Shown here: in pieces, positions 15,384-22,686 of the stretch
How positions within the stretch are numbered: position 1 is the stretch's first letter
How the letters are laid out: every line of letters begins with the position of its first letter
Virus record (IMG/VR): IMGVR_UViG_3300005356_000019
Coordinates: 1-22,686 of that record
From: a virus
Reading direction: 5' to 3' (one strand)
Length of the DNA: 22,686 bases
Made by a program: the position numbers and the translations under genes
The notes under the pieces: model-generated
What the model saw: only the letters and a program-made list of their open reading frames with translations
What the model was told of the DNA's origin: nothing
Database searches by the model: none

Positions 15384-15812
15384 CTAATCCAAACTTATCG
15401 ATGTCGCAGTTGTGAGTCTAGGCGTCACCCCGTTACCAGCGGCTATAGTCGGCGACACGCCACCGCTCCACAGGATCGCCGTGGTGCCGCCGCCGGTCTT
15501 GCCGGTGCTAAAGAAATTGATGGTGCCGCTGCCACCCGTGCCGGCCGGGAAGTCGATGTTCGCCGCCGGGCTGACGCTGCCGGTCGTTGCCGTGCTCCAG
15601 CCGGTCGAGCGCGCGACGTTGACGCGAGCATATGAGGTGTATGTCGTCTCGCTCGACGACATCGTGCCGCTGTCGGTCGGGTCTGCGGTATGCAGCCCGA
15701 CGTGGATATTCGTTTCGGGCGACGACGATGCATTGATCGCATAGTTCGCCCAAGTCGTGGCGGAGAAGACCAAATTTAGGATTGAATTCTCAGTCGCATC
15801 AGCGATCGACAT
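15384..15812 (-). CDS. Phage virion protein of the LHTADP type, 142 residues
   Basis: The segment HVGLHTADPTDSG followed by TTYTSYARVNVARS matches a pattern I know from small structural and fibre-associated proteins of many tailed phages (VGLHTADPG ... SYARV). Their exact role is unsettled. The N-terminal helix (ENSILNLVFSATTWANYAIN) and the Gly/Thr/Ser-rich beta C-terminal half agree with this. AGGAG stands eight bases before the ATG at 15812. It ends at 15384, seven bases before an ORF that runs into the HNH gene. It may decorate the head or cap a fibre. Confidence 0.8.
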   Translation of the reverse strand: MSIADATENSILNLVFSATTWANYAINASSSPETNIHVGLHTADPTDSGTMSSSETTYTSYARVNVARSTGWSTATTGSVSPAANIDFPAGTGGSGTINFFSTGKTGGGTTAILWSGGVSPTIAAGNGVTPRLTTATSISLD

Positions 15813-15828
15813 GGTTATTTCTCCTGTT

Positions 15829-16209
15829 TTAAGCCGGCATGACCAGAACGAATTCCCTGATGCGTACGGGACCGCCGGCCACGATCCGGTTGCTGTTCAG
15901 GCGGATGACGGCGTCGCCTTTGCTGTCACTCACGTCGCACTCGAACACCACGCCACCAACCGCATCGACGATACGCGCCTTGACGGCGGTGCCCGATGCC
16001 TTGGCGGACGGATCTTCGGCGATGGTGTTGAATGTGACGGCGCCATTCACGGGCGGTGCGGCGCAGGGCTTGGAGCATTGCAGCGAGGCGAGCACCATGC
16101 CGGATGACGACAGCAGTTCGATCCGGCCGTTGCCGCGCTCGCCATCGATCAGCGTTGTCACCTCGCCGACCATCGCGTTGCGCGCTTCGTCGGATAGATT
16201 GATCTGCAT
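15829..16209 (-). CDS. Unknown phage protein, probable beta-rich head or decoration protein, 126 residues
   Basis: No named family is recognised. After a short helical start (INLSDEARNAMVGEVTTLID) the protein is mostly short beta strands: GRIELLSSSGMVLASLQC, VNGAVTFNTIAED, GTAVKARIVDAVGGVVFECD. This pattern suits a small immunoglobulin-like or beta-sandwich structural protein. The ATG at 16209 has GAGGA upstream and begins two bases after the previous stop. Head decoration is the most natural job for such a protein between portal and connectors, but this is inferred. Confidence 0.75.
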   Translation of the reverse strand: MQINLSDEARNAMVGEVTTLIDGERGNGRIELLSSSGMVLASLQCSKPCAAPPVNGAVTFNTIAEDPSAKASGTAVKARIVDAVGGVVFECDVSDSKGDAVIRLNSNRIVAGGPVRIREFVLVMPA

Positions 16210-16211
16210 CG

Positions 16212-16652
16212 CTATTCCTCGAACGCCGCGACGATGCGGTTCTCGGCATCGCGCTCGAAGCGGAAACTGCGCGGTCGGGCGAATTGCTTCTCGGCACCCG
16301 CCGTGCGGCCGGTGAACGGCTCGGCCAGCATCGCCGTCGCGTTGGCCATTTCCGCCACGACATCCTGCGGTGCCAGCACGTCTATGCCGCCCTTGTGGCT
16401 TTCCGCCATCAGTGCGTCGCGGACGATCGCGTCGACGTGCAGCGTGCGGATCACCTCGGTGACCTGCTCGATGGTTGGTGGTGGGCCGCAGTCGCCCTTC
16501 GCGCCGCGCTCGGGCTGCCGCGTCTCGAGCTCGACGAGACGGAAGCCCAGCTTCTCAAGCTCACCCTTGATCGGTGCGACCTGTCGATCCGAATATTCTT
16601 TGACCTGCGGGATGATGCCTTCCAGCAGGGCTGTGACGACACGATGATCCAT
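16212..16652 (-). CDS. Unknown phage protein with N-terminal coiled coil, 146 residues
   Basis: No family is recognised. Residues about 10-45 (VKEYSDRQVAPIKGELEKLG and on) have a heptad-like helical pattern, followed by a short Gly/Pro hinge (GAKGDCGPPP). A second helical part and an Arg/Phe-rich segment near the end (ARPRSFRFERD) complete it. GAGG stands eight bases before the ATG at 16652, nine bases after the portal stop, so the gene is part of the same transcript. Coiled coil plus GXX hinge resembles a short trimeric spike or fibre base, but the evidence is thin. Confidence 0.75.
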   Translation of the reverse strand: MDHRVVTALLEGIIPQVKEYSDRQVAPIKGELEKLGFRLVELETRQPERGAKGDCGPPPTIEQVTEVIRTLHVDAIVRDALMAESHKGGIDVLAPQDVVAEMANATAMLAEPFTGRTAGAEKQFARPRSFRFERDAENRIVAAFEE

Positions 16653-16661
16653 GTCATGCCC

Positions 16662-18050
16662 TCAATGCAGCAGCATCGACTTGCTGCCCCAGGTCGCGAT
16701 GTTCTTGATCGCGGCAAGTTTCTCGTCGTCCGTTGGTTCGTCGGCGTTGTCGTCGTTGGCCGGCGCGGGCATTGATGGCGCTGACGCCGGTGTGTTCGGC
16801 TTGAACGGATCTTCCTGCGCATCGCGCTTGGCCAAAGCCTCAAGGCTAAAGTCCTGCTGTTGAAGCATCGGACTGTCGCCGCCCTTTTTGGGCACAAGAT
16901 CAAGTTTCTTGCGCTGTTCGTTTGGTGAAAGGATGCCGGAAGATTTTTGCAGCACATCCATCTGCGTCACGCTATCCATGCGCAACAGGTTATCGGTATC
17001 AAACTCCGTGCCGAGTCCAACGCCCCATCCGATGCCGAGCGAGTGGTCGAGCAACTCCTCCGCTTCCTCTATTAAAGCCTGGAGCGCCTGGCTGAAGTAT
17101 TCAACGTTTAAACTCTGGACGTTATTATAGCTCGGCAGCGCACCGACGCCGACCTTGTACGGCGGGACGTGATAGACCGAACAGACCACCTCGGCCGACC
17201 ATTTGAGGTTCTCGATCATCTGCACTTCGACGTTGGTCATCGGCAGTTTTTCGTATTTCGCGCCGCCGGACAGCACGGCAACACGACCGAGATTGATCCG
17301 CGAAAAGCGCGCTTCCCATTCTTCCTTGACGCGCTGCCGCTCCTCCGGACTAACCTCGCCGGGCGCCGTGATGATTCCACCAGGCGTCGACGAATTCTCA
17401 AACAGCAACGCCGATGCTTTCTGGGCATTGAGGCCGAGCATGCTGGCCAGCCCTGACGCAAACACCGGCGGTGTCCCGCACAGCGGATGAAACAGGCAGT
17501 TCATTCGGTCGTGGATGATCTCGCGCGCCGGAACAGTGATTTCATTGGTGCCGGCCAGATTGTCTCTGCTGATACGATAGAACACGCTGCCATCGTCGGC
17601 GACCAGCACTTGCACCCGCGTCGGATCGAGCACGTGCAGCGCGGTCACCACGTTGCGGTTGTCGCGCACCTTGAGCACGTAGGTATTGCCCCGCGATAGT
17701 TTCGACAGCACCCAGCATTCCCAGAACTGGTTGCGCGTTTGATAGTCGTTTGGCCGACGCAGCACCGGACTGAATGCCGGGTTGGTCGTCTCCGACCAGA
17801 TGTCGTTAGCGTCCTTCTCGACCAGCTTGACGCGCAGTTTGGCGATATCGCGTGCGATCAATGTTTTGCACGCGAAGTCCGCATGAAACGACGCTGCGGT
17901 GTCGGTGTTGATCTCGATGTTGCGCTGCCATGCGCCGGGAAACGACTCTTGAATGATCGGATACCAATTGTGGCTGCTGCTGTACGGCACCGAGCTGAGT
18001 CCCTTCTGGTTTTCACCAGTGAACGGAATCGGCACGCCGAGGATGCGCAT
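16662..18050 (-). CDS. HK97-family portal protein
   Basis: This 462-residue protein forms the ring at one head vertex through which DNA passes and to which the tail joins. The family fit comes from several stretches. Near the N-terminus AASFHADFACKTLIARDIA matches the typical start of the portal core. LRRPNDYQTRNQFWE and RGNTYVLKVRDNRN follow, as does the segment LLFENSSTPGGIITAPG. Later come SAEVVCSVYHVPPYKVGVG and ILSPNEQRKKLDLVPKKGGD. The end is a flexible Pro/Ala/Asp tail. ATG at 18050 overlaps the upstream stop and has GAGG ten bases before it. A TTG at 18053 is the alternative start. The portal normally comes before protease and capsid; here it follows them, past a terminator. Confidence 0.92.
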   Translation of the reverse strand: MRILGVPIPFTGENQKGLSSVPYSSSHNWYPIIQESFPGAWQRNIEINTDTAASFHADFACKTLIARDIAKLRVKLVEKDANDIWSETTNPAFSPVLRRPNDYQTRNQFWECWVLSKLSRGNTYVLKVRDNRNVVTALHVLDPTRVQVLVADDGSVFYRISRDNLAGTNEITVPAREIIHDRMNCLFHPLCGTPPVFASGLASMLGLNAQKASALLFENSSTPGGIITAPGEVSPEERQRVKEEWEARFSRINLGRVAVLSGGAKYEKLPMTNVEVQMIENLKWSAEVVCSVYHVPPYKVGVGALPSYNNVQSLNVEYFSQALQALIEEAEELLDHSLGIGWGVGLGTEFDTDNLLRMDSVTQMDVLQKSSGILSPNEQRKKLDLVPKKGGDSPMLQQQDFSLEALAKRDAQEDPFKPNTPASAPSMPAPANDDNADEPTDDEKLAAIKNIATWGSKSMLLH

Positions 18051-18427
18051 CAAGCCGTTTCCTCAGTCCGGTGATGATCGAGCAGCGTCGCCTGGCTCGT
18101 ATCGCCTATGATGGTGAAAGTTCGACTGACTGTCTGGATCACCGGGCCGAAGCGAGAGCCGGAGCGGAATTTCAGCCAGCCGGCGCGCGCAGGAAGCATC
18201 ACCGCCTGGATCACCGTCCCCGGTATGACATTAAGCGTAATTTCACGGGCGGTTCGGTCGACAAGATCGCCAAACGTATTGCCGTCGTAGGAAATGAGAA
18301 ACGAGAGCAGGGCAGGCGTCCAGCCAGACGGCATATGACAGAAAGACGCGTCACCGGCCGATAGATCGACCGCGCTGGAGATTGATTGGCCGGCGGGGAT
18401 TGTCGCTGAAACGACGATACGAGGCAT
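18050..18427 (-). CDS. Conserved-looking phage protein upstream of the portal, 125 residues
   Basis: No function is recognised. The sequence looks beta-rich and begins MPRIVVSATIPAGQS. It contains SGWTPALLSFLISYDG and NVIPGTVIQAVMLPARAGWLKFRSG, the alternating hydrophobic pattern of a compact beta fold. The ATG at 18427 has GGGG upstream. Its TGA overlaps the portal ATG (TGATG at 18052-18048), so it is translationally coupled to the portal. A small soluble head protein, for example a decoration protein, would suit the position and fold. That is inference. Confidence 0.75.
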   Translation of the reverse strand: MPRIVVSATIPAGQSISSAVDLSAGDASFCHMPSGWTPALLSFLISYDGNTFGDLVDRTAREITLNVIPGTVIQAVMLPARAGWLKFRSGSRFGPVIQTVSRTFTIIGDTSQATLLDHHRTEETA

Positions 18428-18454
18428 GGTTCAATCCCCGCCGGTTGTCGCTGT

Positions 18455-18781
18455 TTACGTTTTGGGTTCCGCTTTGGGCCTCGAGTACGACGCTCGGTTC
18501 TCATCCGGCTCCTTGGCCAGCATCGACTTGGTGTCGTAGCCAAGCGGCACATTGGCCACGACCGTTTTTCTGATGACGGTCGGGCCGCTGCCATCGGGCT
18601 CCTTCTCGTCGACTTGAATGCCGAGTTTGGCGAGATCGTTTTCCTCCTGCGTCGGCGTCGGCTGCGCCGAGTCCATCCGCTCCATTGCTTCCTCGTTTGC
18701 AATGGCGCGTTCCTCGCGTTGCTCCTGCAGCATTGCATTGACGTCGGGACTGTCTTTGGTCTTGCGAAGTTCCTTAGCCAT
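18455..18781 (-). CDS. Unknown small charged phage protein, 108 residues
   Basis: No family is recognised. The protein is hydrophilic and acidic-basic mixed, with a likely helical N-terminal half (NAMLQEQREERAIANEEAM) and a Pro/Lys-rich end. It has no signal peptide or membrane segment. I chose the ATG at 18781 because AGGAGG stands eight bases upstream. An in-frame ATG at 18802 lies before that site and is less likely. It is the first gene after the capsid terminator and sits 27 bases ahead of the next gene. By position and composition it may be a head assembly or scaffold-like accessory protein, but this is a guess. Confidence 0.75.
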   Translation of the reverse strand: MAKELRKTKDSPDVNAMLQEQREERAIANEEAMERMDSAQPTPTQEENDLAKLGIQVDEKEPDGSGPTVIRKTVVANVPLGYDTKSMLAKEPDENRASYSRPKAEPKT

Positions 18782-18806
18782 GTTGATGGCCTCCTGTTTC
18801 AATGAG

Positions 18807-18839
18807 AAAAAACAGCAAGCCGCATTGGCGCGGCCTGCT
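18807..18839 (-). terminator. Strong intrinsic terminator after the capsid gene
   Basis: Just after the capsid stop, minus-strand RNA forms a 10-bp stem, AGCAGGCCGC with GCGGCTTGCT (one G-T pair), around the six-base loop GCCAAT. It is followed by GTTTTTT. This is the classic form of a factor-independent terminator. It lies inside the late gene block, so it probably lowers rather than stops transcription of the portal and later genes. Confidence 0.85.
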
Positions 18840-18852
18840 TTCGCTTGGAGGA

Positions 18853-20814
18853 TCAGTTCCAGGTCATCGTCTGGGTCCAGGCAACGACGCCTGTCCGACG
18901 CAGACCCCAGTTCAGATCGAGCAACATGCGAACGCCGATGCAGTCGGTCTGCCAGAGTGAACGCACGGGCGCGGCAACAGTAGCCGGCGAACCAACAGTC
19001 GAGATCGCCAGCGGCGTCGTGTCCTCCATGTGGATCGTCGCCTGGTCGGACACGTCGAAGCGCGGCGTGTCACCAGTCACGGACACGAAGTCCGCAGCGT
19101 CGACCAGCAGCATTGTGTCAGCCGTGACGTTGCTGCTCGAGATGACCGGCATGCCTTGCAACGTTCCCCCCGTCAGCTCTGCCTTGAACGGGAATTCGCC
19201 GCCGCCCGCCGTAGCCGGCAGCAACGAGGCCGCCAGTACATCGGCCGGGTTCATGATCCACACCGGCGAGCGCAGATTACCGTTGGTGCCGGTGATCAGC
19301 GCCCCGGTCAGCCCGCGGATATCGCCGATCAGCGCGTTGATGCCACCGGCCGCGGTTGCCGTGGTGGCGCTAACGCCTGCCTTCAAGCCGGCCGGTCGGG
19401 TGGTCGTGGCCGCCGTCGCATCGAGCAGCACCGAGTCGATCGCAACCGCGGTGTCCTCGATGATGGCTTGGCGGATCAGCCCTTCGATCGCGGGCGTCGA
19501 GTGCTCCGCGATGTCGCGCGTGAAAACGCTGATCACCGCCATCTTTTTCGGCGTGAACGTGATGGCCGAGAATGCGCCTTGCCGCACCGGGATCGCCGCG
19601 CCTTGCGCAACGAAGCTGCCGGCAATCGTCGGTGTGCTCGCCCGCGTCGGCATCGACACGATGCCCGCGCTGCCGAACGAGAATTTCCCGCCACGCGATG
19701 CCAGTGCCGGATAAACCGAGTTCGGCATCAGTGCGGCAAAGAATTCCGTGATCGAAGTGTTGACGAGCTGGCTGGCCCATCCCGAGGTCACGGTGTCGGC
19801 CGGCACCGTCGCCGCGCGCGTGATCACGTTGAGAACCGCCCGCGTCGGTTCGTCGTCGCCGTATTCCTGCTTCATCACGTCGTATGGCGACTGCTTGGTG
19901 AAGTGCGCCTTGAGTTTGCACACCAGCGAGCGCAACACATAATCCTGCGGCGGGATCTTCTTGGCCATCGGTTGCGCCCAGACGGTCAGGCCGCCGCGCG
20001 CGAGAGATCCCTCGTGAGCCGTCTCGGCCTTGGCCACCGGCTTGGCCTCCACCGCCTTGTTCTTCTCGATCTGGCGCAGCCGCACCAGGTCCGCGTCGAT
20101 CGACTTGATCTCCTGATCGAGGGTGTCGATCTCTTCTGCCTCGGCCGCATCGGTGGTCCGATCATCGTCGAGGCTCTTCTGCATCACGGCTTCTTGACGC
20201 GCAGCACTGGCCGCACGCTTGTTTTCAAGCGCGCTTATTTGTTCGGCTATCGTTTTCATTTTGGTGCCCTCCAGGGCAATCGGTTGAGATCGTCCGGAGG
20301 CGCCCGGTGGGTTGAGAGACACGGCACCGCGAGCTTGCTGGCCTGACGCGGCCCGCTGCGCGGTGTCGAGAGAACGGATGGTGGTGATCGTGGCGGTGCT
20401 GTTCGCCGGAATGGTCACGGCCGATAGCTCGAGCCAATCCCATTTCTTGAAGCGAATGCCCTTCGTTGCGGGAATGATCTCGTGCTCGAGCGACTTGAAG
20501 CCGATCGAAAGACCGGGGACGAGGCCCGCCTTGATCAATGACCAGGCACGGTCGATCTCGGCGGTCACGCCCTTGGCGATCTGCGCAACGATCTCGATGC
20601 CGGCCTTGGTGACCTTGGCATGCGTCACATGACCGATCGGCTCATCGCTGCGATGCTGCCACAGTAACGGGATCGGCAGATTGAACTGCGCACCCATCGG
20701 TTCGACGACGTCGTTCATGCGGTCAGCCGTCGGCGTCGTCGCCATGCCGGTAATCGTGCGCGCGTCTTCGTCCACCCGCTTGATTTCAAGCAGGCTGTAA
20801 GCCCGGTTGAGCAT
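18853..20814 (-). CDS. HK97-type prohead protease fused to major capsid protein
   Basis: This 653-residue protein joins two proteins that are usually separate. Residues 1 to about 160 match the S78 prohead protease: LLWQHRSDEPIGHV carries the likely catalytic His54, GLSIGF the likely Ser103, and WLELSAVTIPAN the likely Glu129. A charged, coiled-coil stretch at about 186-260 looks like the delta (scaffold) domain of HK97 capsid proteins. From about 290 to the end it is an HK97-fold capsid protein, with the N-arm, the segment around SVFTRDIAEHSTPAIEG and a typical C-terminal part. Start choice: ATG at 20814 has GAGG eight bases upstream. A longer open frame back to 20988 overlaps terL, crosses the hairpin region and looks non-coding. 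A second strong start lies inside at codon 186. The protease would trim the delta domain during head maturation. Confidence 0.9.
   Translation of the reverse strand: MLNRAYSLLEIKRVDEDARTITGMATTPTADRMNDVVEPMGAQFNLPIPLLWQHRSDEPIGHVTHAKVTKAGIEIVAQIAKGVTAEIDRAWSLIKAGLVPGLSIGFKSLEHEIIPATKGIRFKKWDWLELSAVTIPANSTATITTIRSLDTAQRAASGQQARGAVSLNPPGASGRSQPIALEGTKMKTIAEQISALENKRAASAARQEAVMQKSLDDDRTTDAAEAEEIDTLDQEIKSIDADLVRLRQIEKNKAVEAKPVAKAETAHEGSLARGGLTVWAQPMAKKIPPQDYVLRSLVCKLKAHFTKQSPYDVMKQEYGDDEPTRAVLNVITRAATVPADTVTSGWASQLVNTSITEFFAALMPNSVYPALASRGGKFSFGSAGIVSMPTRASTPTIAGSFVAQGAAIPVRQGAFSAITFTPKKMAVISVFTRDIAEHSTPAIEGLIRQAIIEDTAVAIDSVLLDATAATTTRPAGLKAGVSATTATAAGGINALIGDIRGLTGALITGTNGNLRSPVWIMNPADVLAASLLPATAGGGEFPFKAELTGGTLQGMPVISSSNVTADTMLLVDAADFVSVTGDTPRFDVSDQATIHMEDTTPLAISTVGSPATVAAPVRSLWQTDCIGVRMLLDLNWGLRRTGVVAWTQTMTWN
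20257..20272 (-). promoter_or_regulatory. Internal ribosome binding site and ATG for a free capsid protein
   Basis: Inside the fusion gene, GGAGGG (20272-20267) stands seven bases before an in-frame ATG (20259-20257, codon 186). This is a better ribosome binding site than that of the full gene. The ATG falls exactly between the protease domain and the coiled-coil delta domain. Translation from here would give a 468-residue capsid protein without protease, the form needed in hundreds of copies. The spacing and site are seen directly; use in the cell is inferred. Confidence 0.6.
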
Positions 20815-20841
20815 GGGATTTACCTCAGCGGCGTTTTGAAA

Positions 20842-20891
20842 GGACGGACGGCGGGAAGTAAGCACCGTCCGTCCCTCGAATGAGGGCGGAC
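20842..20891 (-). promoter_or_regulatory. Two overlapping, mutually exclusive hairpins between terL and the capsid gene
   Basis: In the 103-base gap after terL, minus-strand RNA can fold in two ways. Hairpin A (20891-20867) pairs GTCCGCCCTC with GAGGGACGGAC around loop ATTC, with one bulged A. Hairpin B (20874-20842) pairs GGACGGACGG with CCGTCCGTCC around a 13-base loop. Both need the bases at 20867-20874, so only one can form. This is the geometry of an attenuator. Hairpin B is followed by TTTCAAAAC, a weak U tract, so termination is uncertain. The capsid ribosome binding site, further along, is free in both folds. It could instead be an inserted palindromic repeat. Confidence 0.5.
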
Positions 20892-20917
20892 AGAGCGGGG
20901 GATTTAGCCCACCCTCA

Positions 20918-22594
20918 TCAGGTGAAAAACAGTTCGACCCGCGGCTGACTCTTCGGCCCAGGATTGAGCGCCAGAAGCGCCGCCGCATTGAACAAAGCCA
21001 TCAGCGGATCGATCTTGCCGAAGCCGCTGTCGTCGCGCGCGATGCGCATGCCGGTCGGCGTCGGCACGATGCGCGCATTGCCGGCGCACCATTGCATCAG
21101 CGCCTGGCCGCCATGCTTGAACGAGCCGTCGACCAGTTTGCGCTCAACCGTCTTGATCGCACCCATCAGCGAGATGCCCTGCCGCACACCGGCCAGCAGG
21201 TTGTTCTCCTGCGTGACACCGATGCGCGCCAAGGCGTCAACAATTCCGCCGATCCCGATCGCGTCGACACCGACACCGGCGAGCTTCTTCGACGCCTTCA
21301 CCTTCTCGACGATGTCGGTCACATAGCTGATGTCGTCCGGCAGTTCCTCGACCACCGTCAGGTCGCCATCGGCCTGGAACTTCTCGTAAAACCCGGTGTT
21401 GGCCTTGCGCCGCTCGAGCCCTTCCGGCGAGATGAGCGCATGCGTCCAGGCCAGATGCCGCTTGCTATCCTTCTCGCGCCCGACCACCGCAATGCCGAGC
21501 AGATCGTCCAGTCCACCGCCATCGATGCCGACAACCGCCGCCTCCGAGCGCTCCAGCACCGCATCCAGCGTCAGGCCCGCCTCGACGCCCCGGTTCCAGT
21601 AGTTCGCACCGGCCCAGCCATCGGCCCGCAGGCTCATGCCGATCTGCACATTGAAATGCTGGCTGGCGATCAGCGCCAGCGCAGCCGGGCCATCCGCCTC
21701 GGCCCGCAACACCTCGCGCGCGAGAAAGTCCTCGTTGGTCGAAAGCCCCAGGTTCGGGTTGACCAGTGGCCAATAGCGCCGGTCCTTCCAGCCATCATCG
21801 CGCGCATACCGGTCCGGCAACTCGTACAGCACCGGCAGCAGCGGCATGCGCGTCTTGCCGTCACGCACCGCGCGCGCCATCGCCAGCTCGGACGCAAACA
21901 CGCCGCTCGGCGTCTGCTTGCTCTGCGTCGTCACTTGAAACAGGAACCCGTCCGGCCGCTTGGTCAGCGCACCGCGCAACTCGATGAAGACATCCGCCGC
22001 ATTGCTCTTCTTCGCGAACACATGGGTTTCGTCGATCATCGTCCCGGTTGCCTTGCTCCCGGTGATGACGTCGGTGTCCGCCGCCTTGATCTGCAGCGTC
22101 GCACCGGACTGCCGATGTGTGATCTTGCGAATGTGGTCCTGAACCTGGAACACCTTGGAGAGCTCAGCATCGAGCCGGATCGTGCCACGCGCCTGCTTGT
22201 AGGCGATCGACGCTATTTCCATCGTCGGTGCGATAAATAGAAACTCAGCTTCTGGCCGACGATTGACGATCATCGCCGTCAACATCACGGCGCCGCCGTT
22301 CGACGACTTGCTGTTGCCTTTCGGAATGAGCTGGAAGACTTCCGAGATATGCCGGGTATTGGTCTCGCGATCGTATGACCCGAACAGCGCGGCAACGATC
22401 GGGTAGAACCACTCGCCGCACACCTCGCCCAGCGTCGGCGTGCCGATCACATCCGGCAGCCGCAGCCGCTTGAACACCCGCAGCGCCTTCGCCGCCTCTT
22501 CGGGAAACAACGGCAGATCGGGCACCAGCGATCGGCCCTCGAGGATCCGCGTTTCCCAGTCGATGCAGCTCGTGTCCCACGACTGCGTGAGCAT
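20918..22594 (-). CDS. terL: Phage terminase large subunit (packaging ATPase and nuclease)
   Basis: This 558-residue protein is the motor that pumps DNA into the prohead and cuts it. The N-terminal ATPase half shows a Walker A-like loop PKGNSKSSNGG at about residues 91-101, a variant of the RKNGKS form of the Terminase_1 family. A Walker B segment GTMIDETHVF lies at 184-193, with the acidic pair at D188 and E189, and a coupling-type VTTQSK follows near 221. The C-terminal half fits an RNase H-like nuclease: VVGIDGGGLDDLLG from about 354 supplies aspartates at 358 and 363-364, and VGVDAIG near 441 supplies another. The length is normal for the family. The ATG overlaps the upstream stop (TGATG). 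The assignment is from motif reading only, but the set of motifs and the position leave little doubt. Confidence 0.93.
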   Translation of the reverse strand: MLTQSWDTSCIDWETRILEGRSLVPDLPLFPEEAAKALRVFKRLRLPDVIGTPTLGEVCGEWFYPIVAALFGSYDRETNTRHISEVFQLIPKGNSKSSNGGAVMLTAMIVNRRPEAEFLFIAPTMEIASIAYKQARGTIRLDAELSKVFQVQDHIRKITHRQSGATLQIKAADTDVITGSKATGTMIDETHVFAKKSNAADVFIELRGALTKRPDGFLFQVTTQSKQTPSGVFASELAMARAVRDGKTRMPLLPVLYELPDRYARDDGWKDRRYWPLVNPNLGLSTNEDFLAREVLRAEADGPAALALIASQHFNVQIGMSLRADGWAGANYWNRGVEAGLTLDAVLERSEAAVVGIDGGGLDDLLGIAVVGREKDSKRHLAWTHALISPEGLERRKANTGFYEKFQADGDLTVVEELPDDISYVTDIVEKVKASKKLAGVGVDAIGIGGIVDALARIGVTQENNLLAGVRQGISLMGAIKTVERKLVDGSFKHGGQALMQWCAGNARIVPTPTGMRIARDDSGFGKIDPLMALFNAAALLALNPGPKSQPRVELFFT

Positions 22595-22686
22595 CAGTTA
22601 GCCCGGTCTTCTCCGAACTCCAGATCACGCGACCATTGCGTCCCCATGCCGGCCATCAAAGCCGCATCGGACTGCTGTTCTTTCTT
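22594..22686 (-). CDS. Probable terminase small subunit, C-terminal end only
   Basis: Only the last 30 codons lie in the window. The peptide runs from KKEQQSDAALMAGMG to the end ELEFGEDRAN-like tail (actual last residues LEFGEDRAN), followed by TGA. The stop shares its A with the ATG of the large terminase (TGATG), so the two genes are translationally coupled. No domain can be recognised in so short a piece. The call as small terminase, the subunit that recognises packaging-site DNA, rests only on its position directly upstream of terL, where that gene normally sits in tailed phages. It could be another small packaging gene. Confidence 0.55.
   Translation of the reverse strand, partial: KKEQQSDAALMAGMGTQWSRDLEFGEDRAN

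Noticed and set aside
20815-20988. 58-codon upstream extension of the protease-capsid frame
   Set aside because: It overlaps the end of terL, runs through the competing hairpins and does not resemble the start of a protease. The ATG at 20814 has a good ribosome binding site.
21092-22240. Open frame of 382 codons on the plus strand
   Set aside because: It is opposite terL, Arg/His-rich and without any motif. terL has full ATPase and nuclease motifs.

Overview
The window is one continuous late-gene block of a tailed phage or prophage. Every gene I can support lies on the minus strand, so it reads from right (22686) to left (1). It opens inside a probable small terminase gene and leaves inside a tail-fibre-like gene. 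No integrase, repressor, lysis gene, att site, tRNA or host gene is visible, so free phage and prophage cannot be told apart. The high GC content and the style of the proteins suggest an alphaproteobacterial host, probably of the rhizobial order; this is inference. A tape measure, major tail protein and tail chaperones, with no sheath gene, indicate a siphovirus with a non-contractile tail.

Layout from right to left. Packaging and head (22686-15384): end of the small terminase, large terminase, a prohead protease fused to an HK97-fold major capsid protein, a strong intrinsic terminator, two small unknown genes, the portal, and three small head or decoration genes. Insertion (15377-14337): an AT-richer gene with four tandem helix-turn-helix units and an HNH nuclease domain. 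Two small genes, a large repeat-built fibre-like protein and a collagen-like protein follow (14337-10318). Connector block (10318-6788): a gp6-like connector, then a DUF115-like protein, a GT9-like glycosyltransferase and a SAM methyltransferase, then two small neck or tail-completion proteins. Tail (6720-1): major tail protein, tail assembly chaperone with a probable -1 frameshift product, a DUF6441-like protein, tape measure, a small tail protein, a 668-residue hub-like protein, an unknown protein and the start of a fibre-like protein.

Nearly all genes overlap by 1-8 bases or lie a few bases apart (ATGA, TGATG, TAATG, TTGA junctions), so much of the block is probably translationally coupled. 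The capsid gene is the exception: it has an attenuator-like pair of competing hairpins before it and a terminator after it, which could set its dose apart from its neighbours.

The points most worth following are the sugar-transferase and methyltransferase cassette inside the connector block, the internal ribosome binding site that could make a free capsid protein from the fusion gene, the canonical slippery heptamer in the tail chaperone, the four-HTH HNH gene with its ribosome binding site in a hairpin, and the large Gly/Ala/Thr repeat protein.
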